Shown here in pieces: positions 1 to 9,874 of a DNA stretch of 43,588 nucleotides. Numbering within the stretch: the first letter of the stretch is position 1; the number at the start of each line of letters is the position of its first letter. The DNA comes from Actinomadura meyerae (GTDB taxonomy: Bacteria > Actinomycetota > Actinomycetes > Streptosporangiales > Streptosporangiaceae), in NCBI RefSeq assembly GCF_900188445.1, contig NZ_FZOR01000059.1, forward strand, positions 1 to 43,588, given 5' to 3'. A model generated the notes under the pieces. That model worked only from the letters and a program-made list of their open reading frames with translations, had not been told where the DNA came from and did no database searches. Made by a program: the position numbers and the translations under genes.

Positions 1-1062
1 GCCGCCGAGAACGGCGACGCGATCTTCGGCACGACCGACACCTGGGTGCTGTGGAACCTGACCGGCGGCGTGGACGGCGGCGTGCACGTCACCGATCCGA
101 CCAACGCCAGCCGGACCATGCTGATGGACCTGGAGACCCTCGACTGGGACGACGAGCTGCTGTCGTTCTTCGGCATCCCCCGCTCGATGCTGCCGGAGAT
201 CCGACCGTCCTCGGCGCCCGGCGGCTACGGGGTCACCCGCCCGGACGGCCCGCTCGGCGGCGAGGTCCCGCTGACCGCCGCCCTCGGCGACCAGCAGGCC
301 GCGACCGTAGGGCAGGTGTGCTTCGCGCCCGGCGAGGCCAAGAACACCTACGGCACCGGCAACTTCCTGCTGCTCAACACCGGCGAGGAACTCGTCCGGT
401 CCAAGAGCGGCCTGCTGACGACCGTCTGCTACCAGTTCGGGGCCGAAAGGCCGGTCTACGCGCTGGAGGGCTCGATCGCGGTGACCGGGTCGGCCGTGCA
501 GTGGCTGCGCGACCAGCTCGGCATCATCTCCGGCGCCGCCGAGAGCGAGTCCCTGGCCCGGCAGGTCGGCGACAACGGCGGCGTCTACTTCGTCCCGGCC
601 TTCTCCGGCCTGTTCGCGCCCTACTGGCGCTCGGACGCCCGCGGCGCCATCGTCGGCCTGTCCCGCTTCAACACCAACGCCCACGTCGCCCGCGCCACCC
701 TCGAAGCCATCTGCTACCAGTCCCGCGACGTGGTGGAGGCGATGAGGGAGGACTCCGGCGTCGCCCTGGACGTCCTGAAGGTGGACGGCGGCGTCACCGC
801 CAACGAGCTGTGCATGCAGCTCCAGGCCGACATCCTCGGCGTCCCGGTCTCGCGCCCCGTCGTCGCCGAGACCACCGCCCTCGGCGCCGCCTACGCCGCC
901 GGCCTCGCCGTCGGCTTCTGGAACAACACCGACGAACTCCGCCAGAACTGGAACGAGGACAAACGCTGGCACCCCACCTGGGACGACGACCAGCGCCAGA
1001 CCGGATACGCCGGCTGGAAGAAGGCCGTCACCCGCACCCTCGACTGGGTCGACGTCGACTGA
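1..1062 (+). CDS. glpK: Glycerol kinase, C-terminal part (5' end outside window)
   Basis: The reading frame is open from base 1 and encodes the last 353 residues of a FGGY-family glycerol kinase (usual length about 500). Family signatures seen are IFGTTDTWVLWNLTGG near the left edge, the LGDQQAATVGQ segment, KNTYGTGNFLLLNTG, and the C-terminal KVDGGVTANELCMQLQADIL and TTALGAAYAAGLAVG stretches that form the second ATP-binding half. The enzyme phosphorylates glycerol to sn-glycerol-3-phosphate in the cytoplasm. The next gene is glpD, so the pair converts glycerol to dihydroxyacetone phosphate. The ATG at 46 is internal, not the true start. Identity is secure; only the N-terminus is missing. 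Confidence 0.96.
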   Translation, partial: AAENGDAIFGTTDTWVLWNLTGGVDGGVHVTDPTNASRTMLMDLETLDWDDELLSFFGIPRSMLPEIRPSSAPGGYGVTRPDGPLGGEVPLTAALGDQQAATVGQVCFAPGEAKNTYGTGNFLLLNTGEELVRSKSGLLTTVCYQFGAERPVYALEGSIAVTGSAVQWLRDQLGIISGAAESESLARQVGDNGGVYFVPAFSGLFAPYWRSDARGAIVGLSRFNTNAHVARATLEAICYQSRDVVEAMREDSGVALDVLKVDGGVTANELCMQLQADILGVPVSRPVVAETTALGAAYAAGLAVGFWNNTDELRQNWNEDKRWHPTWDDDQRQTGYAGWKKAVTRTLDWVDVD

Positions 1063-1068
1063 CCCGCC

Positions 1069-1099
1069 CCCCGGGCCGCGGCACACCCGCGGCCCGGGG
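1069..1099 (+). terminator. Strong hairpin between glpK and glpD
   Basis: A perfect 13-bp GC-rich stem (1069-1081 with 1087-1099) and a 5-nt loop lies seven bases after the glpK stop. It has no T-tract. It may be a terminator, or a 3' stabiliser that lowers glpD expression relative to glpK. Confidence 0.6.
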
Positions 1100-1137
1100 C
1101 CCTCCAGCCCCCACCCACCACCATTCGGGAGAGAGCA

Positions 1138-2789
<1,652 letters not shown>

Positions 2790-2793
<4 letters not shown>

Positions 2794-3596
2794 GCGAACG
2801 CGGCGGTCATCGCGGTGACCCCGCCTGGCGCTTCGATGGCCAGTTCCCCGTCCGGTGAACCGGCCGCGACGAACGGCTGCCGGGCGTAGACGGGCCGGCG
2901 GGCGCGGAACGACAGCTCGCGCACCGTCCGGCCCGCCCGGCGCGGCAGTTCGAGGCAGAGGATCGCGAGCAGCGGCCCGTGCACGACGAGCCCGCCGTGC
3001 CCCTCCACTCCGGTCGCGTACGCCTCGTCGTAGTGGATGCGGTGGGGGTTGTAGGTGAGCGCGCTGAACCGGAACAGCAGCACCGGGTCGGCGGTGACCT
3101 CCAGCGTCCACGGCGCCTTCACCTCGGGCGCGGTGAGCGGCACCTCCCCCGGACGGGACGCGGTGCCGCCACTGCGGTAGACGAGGTCCTGCTCCTCCAC
3201 CGCGATCTCGGTGCCGCCCCGCAGGAACGTGTGCCGGACGGTCACGAACAGCATCTCGCCGCTGCGGCCGTGCTTCACCGCCGTCGAGGCGAGCTCCGCC
3301 CTCCGGGTGACCGTGTCACCGACCCGCAGCGGCTCCCGGATCCGGAACCGTCCCCCGGCGAACATGCGGCGCCGCTCGGGCATCGGCGGCAGGAACCGCC
3401 CGTCGCGCGGGTGCCCGTCGGGCCCGAGCTCCCGCTGCGCGGGCCGCTCCAGGAAATGGAGCCACTGCCACAGCGGCGGCAGCTCGTCCCGGGGCGGCTC
3501 GACGTCGAGCACCCCGGCGAGCGCCGCCGACGGCGCCGCGTCGATGACCTCCGTCGCCTCCTGCGGCTCGGGCGCCCATCCCGTGATGTCGATCAT
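2790..3596 (-). CDS. MaoC-like / FAS1-type hot-dog dehydratase
   Basis: 268 residues with the layout of single-chain double-hot-dog dehydratases (HTD2 or mesaconyl-C4-CoA hydratase-like). The N-terminal half carries WQWLHFLERP and GRFLPPMPERRRMFAGG. The C-terminal half carries VLLFRFSALTYNPHRIHYDEAYA, where the Asp/Asn-x-x-His segment holds the hydratase residues, then GGLVVHGPLLAILCLEL. Such enzymes hydrate or dehydrate enoyl-CoA thioesters. It is the last gene of the minus-strand run that contains the steroid-ring block, 24 bp behind the flavin oxidoreductase, so a hydratase step in that or a related acyl-CoA route is likely. The exact substrate is not shown by the sequence. Confidence 0.8.
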
Positions 3597-3620
3597 CGCC
3601 CCATCGTCCCAGCCGGCGGG

Positions 3621-4781
3621 TCAGGCCGGGATGACGGGGCAGTGGGTGCCCTTGTAGATGGTGGGGACGCACCGGTTGCAGTGGATGCACAGCGACGGGG
3701 TGGACGGGTCGGCGGCGATCCGGTTCACGAGGTCGGGCTCGCGGAGCAGGGCGCGCGCCATGGCGACGAACTGGAAGCCCTCCTCCATCGCCTTGTCCAT
3801 CGTCTCCCGGGTGGTGATGCCGCCCAGCAGGACGAGCGGCAGGTCCAGTTCGGCGCGGAACCTGCGGGCGTGCTCCAGCAGGTAGGCGTCCTCGTAGGGG
3901 TAGGAGCGCAGGAACTGCTTGCCGAACATGCGCAGCCCGATGCGCATGGGCAGCTTGTACCCGGCGGCGAACTCCGGGATGGGCATCTCGCCGCGGAACA
4001 GGTACATCGGGTTGAGCAGCGAACTGCCCGCGGTCAGTTCGAGGGCGTCGACGCTGCCGTCGTCCTGCAGCGCGCGGGCCACGTACAGGCTGTCGTCGAT
4101 CTCCAGGCCGCCGCGGACGCCGTCCCGCATGTTGAGCTTGGCGGTGACCGCGATGCGGTCGCCGACCTCGTCCCGGACGGCGCGGGCGATGCCGAGCGCG
4201 ACCTTGGCGCGGTTCTCGATCGGGCCGCCGTACTCGTCCTTGCGCTTGTTGAGGCGCGGGCTGAGGAACGAGCTGGCGAGGTAGTTGTGCCCGAGGTGGA
4301 TCTCCACGGCGTCGAAGCCGGACTCGATCGCCAGCCGCGCGGCCTCGGCGTGCGCGCGGGTGATGCGCGCGATGTCCTCGGCGGTGGCGACCTTGGTGAA
4401 CGCCATGCCGAGGGGGTTGAAGAAGCGTCCCGCCGAGATCGCGGGCAGCTTGGTGGAGCTGGCGTCGGAGACCGGCCCGGCGTGCCCGAGCTGCGCGGAC
4501 GCGGCGGCGCCCTCGGCGTGCACGGCGTCGGTGAGCCGGCGCAGCCCCGGGACGGCCTCGGGCCGCATCCAGATCTGCCCCCGCTCGGTCCGGCCCTCGG
4601 GCGCCACCGCGCAGTACGCGACGGTCGTCATGCCCACTCCCCCGGCGGCGGGCCGCCGGTGGTACTCGATCAGCTCGTCGGTGACCAGGGACTCGGGCGC
4701 CATCCCCTCGAAGGTGGCCGCCTTGATCACCCGGTTCCGCAACGTCAGCGGCCCCAGCCGAGCCGGTTCGAACACGTCCAC
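3621..4781 (-). CDS. NADH:flavin oxidoreductase, Old Yellow Enzyme family
   Basis: An FMN-dependent TIM-barrel oxidoreductase. FEPARLGPLTLRNRVIKAAT opens the barrel; AQLGHAG, the HxxHxYL-like EIHLGHNYLASSFLSP, KRKDEYGG and the phosphate-binding VLLGGITTRETMDKAMEEGF and VAMARALLREPDL follow in family order. The C-terminus has CIHCNRCVPTIYKGTHC (Cys 365, 368, 371 and 381), resembling the iron-sulfur ligands of dienoyl-CoA reductases, but the protein ends there and lacks their second FAD/NAD half. I chose the GTG at 4781 because GGAGG sits five bases upstream; an in-frame GTG at 4814 would add 11 residues. It probably reduces an activated C=C bond in the neighbouring acyl-CoA pathway. Confidence 0.85.
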   Translation of the reverse strand: MDVFEPARLGPLTLRNRVIKAATFEGMAPESLVTDELIEYHRRPAAGGVGMTTVAYCAVAPEGRTERGQIWMRPEAVPGLRRLTDAVHAEGAAASAQLGHAGPVSDASSTKLPAISAGRFFNPLGMAFTKVATAEDIARITRAHAEAARLAIESGFDAVEIHLGHNYLASSFLSPRLNKRKDEYGGPIENRAKVALGIARAVRDEVGDRIAVTAKLNMRDGVRGGLEIDDSLYVARALQDDGSVDALELTAGSSLLNPMYLFRGEMPIPEFAAGYKLPMRIGLRMFGKQFLRSYPYEDAYLLEHARRFRAELDLPLVLLGGITTRETMDKAMEEGFQFVAMARALLREPDLVNRIAADPSTPSLCIHCNRCVPTIYKGTHCPVIPA

Positions 4782-4814
4782 ACCAGCCTCCGTTTCACCC
4801 CCCTTAACCGACAC

Positions 4815-5969
4815 CTACAACTTTTCGATGATCGTGACGTTGGCCTGGCCGCCGCCTTCGCACATGGTCTGGAGGCCGTAGCGGCCGCCGGTGCGCTCCA
4901 GTTCGTGCAGGAGCGTGGTCATGAGGCGGGCGCCGGTGGCGCCGAGGGGGTGGCCGAGGGCGATGGCGCCGCCGTTGGGGTTGACCTTGGCGGGGTCGGC
5001 GCCGGTCTCCTTCAGCCAGGCGAGCACGACGGACGCGAACGCCTCGTTGATCTCGACGGCGTCGATGTCGTCCATCGTCATGCCGGTCTTCTTGAAGGCG
5101 TGGGCCGTGGCGGGGATGGGGGCGGACAGCATCCGGATGGGGTCTTCGCCGCGGGCGGAGATGTGGTGGATGCGGGCGCGGGGGGTGAGGCCGTGGTCCT
5201 TGACGGCCTGCTCGGAGGCGATGAGCAGCGCCGCGGAGCCGTCGGAGATCTGGGACGACACGGCGGCGGTGAGGCGGCCGCCGTCCACGAGGGTCTTCAG
5301 GCCGGCCATCTTCTCCAGGGTGGTGTCGCGGCGGGGGCCCTCGTCGGTGGTGACGCCCTCGTAGGGGGCGATCTCGCGCTCGAAGCGGCCCTCGTCGATG
5401 GCGCGGATGGCGCGCTGGTGCGATTCGTAGGCGAACCGCTCCATGTCCTCGCGGGACAGGTCCCAGTCGCGGGCGATCATCTCGGCGCCGTGGAACTGGG
5501 AGACCTCCTGGTCACCGTAGCGGCGCGCCCATCCGGCGGAGCCGGCGAAGGGACCGGCGGTGAAGCCGAGCGGCGCGGCGGCGGTCATCGCGGACGCGAT
5601 CGGGATCTGCGACATGTTCTGCACGCCGCCCGCGACGACCAGGTCGGACGTCCCGGACAGGACGGCCTGGGCGGCGAAGTGGACGGCCTGCTGGGACGAG
5701 CCGCACTGCCGGTCGACGGTGACGCCGGGGACCTCTTCGGGGAGCCCGGCGGCGAGCCAGCAGGTGCGGGCGATGTCGCCGGCCTGCGGGCCGATGGTGT
5801 CGACGCAGCCGAACACGACGTCCTCGACGGCGGCGGGGTCGATCTTCGTCCGGTCCATGAGGGCGGTGAGGACGTGCGCGCCGAGGTCGGCGGGGTGCGC
5901 GCCGGCGAGCCCGCCGTTGCGCCGGCCCACCGGGGCCCGGACCGCGTCGACGATGTACGCCTCGGCCAT
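4815..5969 (-). CDS. fadA6: Acetyl-CoA acetyltransferase (thiolase), FadA6-like
   Basis: 384 residues, full thiolase length. The nucleophile is Cys89 in VDRQCGSSQQAVHFAAQAV; the second catalytic pair is His340 in GGAIALGHPLGATGAR and Cys370 in CEGGGQANVTIIEKL. The ATG at 5967-5969 is preceded by AAGGAG; the longer open frame upstream overlaps the kstR2-like gene and is not used. Thiolases cleave 3-oxoacyl-CoA to acetyl-CoA and a shortened acyl-CoA. The order fadA6-kstR2-ipdF-fadE30 matches what I know from the mycobacterial HIP catabolic region, where FadA6 acts after steroid ring C is opened. Family certain; the steroid assignment rests on gene order. Confidence 0.88.
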   Translation of the reverse strand: MAEAYIVDAVRAPVGRRNGGLAGAHPADLGAHVLTALMDRTKIDPAAVEDVVFGCVDTIGPQAGDIARTCWLAAGLPEEVPGVTVDRQCGSSQQAVHFAAQAVLSGTSDLVVAGGVQNMSQIPIASAMTAAAPLGFTAGPFAGSAGWARRYGDQEVSQFHGAEMIARDWDLSREDMERFAYESHQRAIRAIDEGRFEREIAPYEGVTTDEGPRRDTTLEKMAGLKTLVDGGRLTAAVSSQISDGSAALLIASEQAVKDHGLTPRARIHHISARGEDPIRMLSAPIPATAHAFKKTGMTMDDIDAVEINEAFASVVLAWLKETGADPAKVNPNGGAIALGHPLGATGARLMTTLLHELERTGGRYGLQTMCEGGGQANVTIIEKL

Positions 5970-5992
5970 GGTCTTCTCCTTCGTACGGGGGG

Positions 5993-6610
5993 CTAGCTCG
6001 CCTGGATGCCTTCGAGGACCATGGCGAGGTACTGCTTGGCGATGTCGTCGGCGGACAGCCGCCCGCCGTGCTGGTACCAGTTGGCCGCGACCCAGACGGT
6101 GTCGCGGATGAACCGGTAGACGAGGGTCCGGTCGAGGTCGGCGCGGAACGCGCCCTCCTTGACGCCGCGGTCCAGCAGCGACAGCCACATCTCCTCGAAC
6201 CGGCGCTGCGAGTCGAGGAGGTAGTGGAACCGTTCGCTGGTGGCGAGGTGCTTGGACTCGTTCTGGTAGAGGACGACGGCGGGCCGGTGCCGGTCGATGG
6301 AGCGGAACGACTCCGTGACGATGCCCTCGAGGGTGTCGCGGGCGCTGAGGCCCGCCTTGAGGACCCGCTCGTACCCGGCCCACATCTCGTCCAGGAAGGT
6401 GCGGAGGATCTCGTCTGCCATCGACTCCTTGGAGTCGAAGTGGTAGTAGAGGCTGCCGCCGAGGATGCCGGCGGCGTCGGCGACCTTCCGGACGGTGGTG
6501 GCGGAGTAGCCCTGGGAGGCGAACACCTCCGCGGCCGTGGCGAGCAGTTCCGCCCGCCGTTCCGCGCGGGCGGCGGCGGTGCCCTCGGCGTCGCGCCGTC
6601 GTGGACTCAT
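5993..6610 (-). CDS. kstR2: TetR-family repressor, KstR2-like
   Basis: 205 residues. The N-terminal helix-turn-helix reads ELLATAAEVFASQGYSATTVRKVADAAGILGGSLYYHFDSKESM (given in parts: helix 1 near residue 20, recognition helix near 45-55). The C-terminal domain contains VLYQNESKHLATSERFHYLL, typical of the KstR2 group. Mycobacterial KstR2 represses genes for the C/D rings and is released by HIP-CoA. Here it sits inside the regulon it would control, 23 bp upstream of fadA6 and 7 bp downstream of the reductase gene. A palindrome close to the KstR2 motif lies before fadE30 (8586-8603), supporting autoregulation of the whole block. Confidence 0.85.
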   Translation of the reverse strand: MSPRRRDAEGTAAARAERRAELLATAAEVFASQGYSATTVRKVADAAGILGGSLYYHFDSKESMADEILRTFLDEMWAGYERVLKAGLSARDTLEGIVTESFRSIDRHRPAVVLYQNESKHLATSERFHYLLDSQRRFEEMWLSLLDRGVKEGAFRADLDRTLVYRFIRDTVWVAANWYQHGGRLSADDIAKQYLAMVLEGIQAS

Positions 6611-6617
6611 CGGGTTC

Positions 6618-7397
6618 CTATGCGTGCTGGGAGGAGACGGAGACGACCTCGCCCGTCATGTAGGACGAGTAGTCGCTGGCCAGGAAGACGATAACGTTGG
6701 CCACCTCCCACGGCTCGGCGTAGCGCCCGAACGCCTCCCGGCGCGTCAGTTCGTCCAGCAGTTCCTCCGAGGTCACCTTCACCAGGTGCGGGTGCATGGC
6801 GAGGGACGGCGACACGGCGTTGATCCGGACGCCGTGGTCGGCGGCCTCCAGCGCGGCGCAGCGGGTGAGCGCCATGACGCCGGCCTTGGCGGCGGCGTAG
6901 TGGGACTGGCCCTTCTGCGCCCGCCAGCCGATCACGGAGGCGTTGTTGACGATGACGCCGTGGCCCTGGTCCCGCATGAGGCGCAGGGCGGCGCGGGTGC
7001 AGCGCATGGTGCCGTTGAGGGTGATGTCGATGACGCGGTCCCACTGCTCGTCGGCCATGTCGACGAGGTCGGCCGTCCCGCCGAGGCCGGCGTTGTTGAC
7101 GGCGACGTCGACGCGGCCGAAGCGCTCGACGGCCAGCGCGTACAGGGCCCGGACCTGCTCCTCGGAGGTGACGTCGCAGGGCAGCGCGGCGACGCGGTCG
7201 GCGCCGAACTCCTTCTCCAGGTCCCGCGCGGACGCGGTGAGCCGCCGCTCGTGGGTGTCGGAGATCAGGACGCGGGCGCCCTCCTCCAGGCAGCGGCGGG
7301 CGGTGGCACCGCCGATCCCGGCGCCGGCGGCGGCGGTGATCACGACGGCGCGGTCCTTCAGCAGGCCGTGGCCGGGGACGTAGGGCGGGGGCGTCAT
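6618..7397 (-). CDS. ipdF: Short-chain dehydrogenase/reductase, IpdF-like
   Basis: 259 residues with the classical SDR layout: the nucleotide-binding loop TAAAGAGIGGATAR (residues 21-34), NNAG at 101-104, and the catalytic Ser154, Tyr167, Lys171 in NNASVIGWRAQKGQSHYAAAKAG. The acidic Asp47 after beta strand 2 suggests NAD preference. Its start overlaps the fadE30 stop by four bases (ATGA), so the two are translationally coupled. In steroid degraders the equivalent enzyme oxidises or reduces the 5-hydroxy group of a HIP-CoA intermediate. The family is certain. The specific role is inferred from the conserved order with fadE30, kstR2 and fadA6. Confidence 0.86.
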   Translation of the reverse strand: MTPPPYVPGHGLLKDRAVVITAAAGAGIGGATARRCLEEGARVLISDTHERRLTASARDLEKEFGADRVAALPCDVTSEEQVRALYALAVERFGRVDVAVNNAGLGGTADLVDMADEQWDRVIDITLNGTMRCTRAALRLMRDQGHGVIVNNASVIGWRAQKGQSHYAAAKAGVMALTRCAALEAADHGVRINAVSPSLAMHPHLVKVTSEELLDELTRREAFGRYAEPWEVANVIVFLASDYSSYMTGEVVSVSSQHA

Positions 7398-8575
7398 CCG
7401 CGTGCCTCTCTCGGGAGCCCGAGCACGCGCTCGGCGATGATGTTGCGCTGGATCTCGTTCGACCCGGCGTAGATCGTGTCGGAGCGGGAGAACAGGAACA
7501 GCCGCTGCCAGTCATTGAGGTTGCAGGGCTCGCCGTCGGCGACCAGCCCGGCGGCGCCGAGGACGTCCATGGCGAGCTCGCCCAGCTCGCGGTGCCAGGT
7601 GCCCCAGACGAGCTTGGAGATGGACGACTCGGGTCCGGGGGCGCCGGCGGCGACGCCCGCCATGGTCCGCACCGCGTTCAGCCGCATGATCTCCAGGCCC
7701 ATGTAGGACCGGGTCAGCCGGTCGCGCAGCAGCGGGTCGTCGATGGCGCCGGTGCGGCGGGCGAGGTCGGCGACGCCCTGGAACTCGCGGGCGAACCCGA
7801 CCTGCTGGCCGAGGGTGGCGACGCCCCGCTCGAAGCCGAGGGTGGCCATCGCGATCTTCCAGCCCTCGCCGGGGGCGCCGACGATGTTGCCGGCGTCGGT
7901 GCGGGCGCCGTCGAAGAAGACCTCGTTGAACTCGGAGGTGCCGGTGAGCTGGACGATCGGCCGGATGTCGACGCCGTCCTGCCGCATCGGGACGAGCAGG
8001 TACGACAGTCCCCTGTGGCGGGACGAGCCGGGCTCGGTGCGGCAGACGACGAAGCACCAGGCCGCTTCGAGGGCGAGCGACGTCCACACCTTCTGGCCGT
8101 TGACCGTCCAGTGGTCGCCGGACAGCTCGGCGCGGGTCTGCACGTTGGCGAGGTCGGAGCCGGCGCCGGGCTCGGAGTAGCCCTGGCACCACAGCTCCTC
8201 GACCGCGACGATCGGCGGGAGGAACCGGGCGCGCTGCTCGTCGGTGCCGAACGCGATGATCGTGGGGCCGAGGAGGTTCTCGCCGATGTGGTTGACGCGG
8301 GCGGGGCCGTCGGCGAGCGCGTACTCCTCGTGGAAGATCACCTGCTGCTCGACGGTGGCGCCGCGTCCGCCGTACTCGGCCGGCCAGCCGACGCACGTCC
8401 AGCCGGCGGCGGCCATGTGCCGCTCCCAGGCCAGCCGCTCCTCGAACGCCTCGTGCTCGCGGCCGGGGCCGCCGAGCCCGCGGGCGTGCGCGAACTCGCC
8501 CGAGAGGTTCGTCTGGAGCCAGTCGCGGACCTCGGCGCGGAACGCGCGGTCCGCCGGCGACTCGTTCTGCTTCAC
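7394..8575 (-). CDS. fadE30: Acyl-CoA dehydrogenase, FadE30-like
   Basis: 393 residues of a flavin acyl-CoA dehydrogenase. Seen in order: N-terminal helical domain with GWTCVGWPAEYGGRGAT; the FAD-contacting LWCQGYSEPGAGSDLANVQT and DHWTVNGQKVWTSLA; the middle beta domain with FNEVFFDGAR; and the C-terminal ISKLVWGTWHRELGELAMDVLG and YAGSNEIQRNIIAERVLGLP. It introduces an alpha,beta double bond into an acyl-CoA. By gene order it corresponds to FadE30 of HIP-CoA degradation. The start is GTG (8573-8575) with only a weak Shine-Dalgarno sequence. It is the first steroid-type gene behind the glycosyltransferase and carries the operator in the 24-bp gap. Confidence 0.88.
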   Translation of the reverse strand: MKQNESPADRAFRAEVRDWLQTNLSGEFAHARGLGGPGREHEAFEERLAWERHMAAAGWTCVGWPAEYGGRGATVEQQVIFHEEYALADGPARVNHIGENLLGPTIIAFGTDEQRARFLPPIVAVEELWCQGYSEPGAGSDLANVQTRAELSGDHWTVNGQKVWTSLALEAAWCFVVCRTEPGSSRHRGLSYLLVPMRQDGVDIRPIVQLTGTSEFNEVFFDGARTDAGNIVGAPGEGWKIAMATLGFERGVATLGQQVGFAREFQGVADLARRTGAIDDPLLRDRLTRSYMGLEIMRLNAVRTMAGVAAGAPGPESSISKLVWGTWHRELGELAMDVLGAAGLVADGEPCNLNDWQRLFLFSRSDTIYAGSNEIQRNIIAERVLGLPREARG

Positions 8576-8585
8576 GCCAGGGACT

Positions 8586-8603
8586 CTACCAAACAGTTGT
8601 TAG
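8586..8603. promoter_or_regulatory. Candidate KstR2 operator before fadE30
   Basis: CTACCAAACAGTTGTTAG is an inverted repeat (CTAnCAA and TTGnTAG arms). Its inner 14 bp match the mycobacterial KstR2 consensus AnCAAGnnCTTGnT, as I remember it, at 8 of 10 fixed positions. It overlaps the stop codon of the upstream glycosyltransferase and lies 11-28 bp before the fadE30 start, where a bound repressor would block transcription of fadE30-ipdF-kstR2-fadA6. Confidence 0.65.
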
Positions 8604-9874
8604 AAAGAATCTCCCCCCAGGGCGGGTTCCGCCGCCCGCTCCGGCGCGGGCGGCGCCGGGCGCGCCGGCCGCTCGCGGGCGGGCGCGGGCGCGCGCTCGG
8701 GCACGACCGCGGGCGGCTCCCGGTGGAGCAGGTCGAACAGCCGGTCCCAGCGGGCCAGGACGGCGTCCGGGTGGAAGCGCAGCACCGACGCGCGGGCCGC
8801 GGCGCCGCGGAGGCGGCGCTCCTCCGGGTCCGCCATGAGGCGGCCGAGCGCCGCGGCGAACGCGGCCGTGTCGCCCGGTTCGACCAGGACACCGCCCTCC
8901 TCGCCGTCCCCGAGCAGGACGCGGACGCCCGGCGCGCAGTCGAACGCCACGGTCGGCAGCCCGTAGGCCATGGCCTCCAGCACCGACATCGGGAACCCCT
9001 CGGCCCGCGACGGCAGCGCGAGCACCGACGCCTCGACGAGCGCCTGCTCGACGTCGGTGACGACCCCCCGGAACTCCACGGAGTCCGACAGCCCGGCGGC
9101 GGCCGCCCTCGCGCGCAGCTCGGCCTCCTTCGGGCCGCCGCCGTAGATGTGGAGACGCCAGTCCCGGTGGCGCGCGCGCACCGCCTCCCACGCCTCCAGC
9201 AGCAGGTCGATGCCCTTCTCGTGGGAGAGGCGCCCGACGCAGGCGACGACCGGGAGGTCCAGCGTGGGATGCACGGCCGGCGTGACGTGCAGCGGGTTCG
9301 GGATGTGGTCGACGTTGGTCATGCCGTCCCTGGCCCAGGCGTCGGCGTCCTCGGCGGTCAGCACCAGCATCCGGTCGGCGCCGGCGTAGTGCTCCCTGAC
9401 CCGCCGGTACCGGCTCGACCTGCGGGTGGCCTCGTACGACTCGTGGCTCATCGCCACGACCCGCAGCCCGGACGTGTCGGCCAGCCGCACCCACTCCATC
9501 GCCCACACCTGCGCCACGATGACCACCGCCTCGGGCCGGGCGGCCGCGAACAGCTGCGACAGCCGGGCGGCGCCGCGCCGCTGGGCCGCGCTCCGCCGTA
9601 CATCTCGCGCGCGCGCCGCCACGTTCACCTTCTGCAGCGTCCTCTTCGGCCGCCAGGCCAGCACCGGCGACTGCCAGTTCCGGTGCAGCACCTCGACGGC
9701 GTAGGAGCCGTCGCGGTCGTGGTGGTACGGCTCCGCGCCGCCGGTGATCCCGACGAGGGTGACGCGGTCGCCGCGCCCGGCCAGCAGTCGCGCCATGTGG
9801 TGGGCCCAGCGCTGCAACCCGCCCATGTCGTCGGCGTTGTTGCACACGATGAAGACGTCACGCGGTGCTGCCAT
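8600..9874 (-). CDS. GT4-family glycosyltransferase
   Basis: 424 residues, GT-B fold of the GT4 type. The N-terminal Rossmann half starts VFIVCNNADDMGGLQRWAHH, with the glycine turn for the acceptor. The C-terminal donor half carries VACVGRLSHEKGIDLLLEAW, HIYGGGPKEAELR and the E-x7-E motif EGFPMSVLEAMAYGLPTVAF. The last 40 residues are a Pro/Ala/Arg-rich tail of low complexity. The start overlaps the preceding tagF-like gene by 17 bp, so both are one transcription unit, and the protein likely decorates or extends a wall teichoic acid-type glycopolymer. A GGGGGAG site precedes the ATG. The sugar donor cannot be told from sequence. Confidence 0.85.
   Translation of the reverse strand: MAAPRDVFIVCNNADDMGGLQRWAHHMARLLAGRGDRVTLVGITGGAEPYHHDRDGSYAVEVLHRNWQSPVLAWRPKRTLQKVNVAARARDVRRSAAQRRGAARLSQLFAAARPEAVVIVAQVWAMEWVRLADTSGLRVVAMSHESYEATRRSSRYRRVREHYAGADRMLVLTAEDADAWARDGMTNVDHIPNPLHVTPAVHPTLDLPVVACVGRLSHEKGIDLLLEAWEAVRARHRDWRLHIYGGGPKEAELRARAAAAGLSDSVEFRGVVTDVEQALVEASVLALPSRAEGFPMSVLEAMAYGLPTVAFDCAPGVRVLLGDGEEGGVLVEPGDTAAFAAALGRLMADPEERRLRGAAARASVLRFHPDAVLARWDRLFDLLHREPPAVVPERAPAPARERPARPAPPAPERAAEPALGGDSF

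Noticed and set aside
2979..5996. 1005-codon plus-strand open frame
   Set aside because: It runs antisense to the dehydratase, OYE and thiolase genes, which carry all family motifs; high GC leaves long antisense frames open.
4815..6383. N-terminally extended thiolase frame
   Set aside because: The extra 138 codons overlap the TetR gene in another frame; the ATG at 5969 has AAGGAG and starts the thiolase fold.
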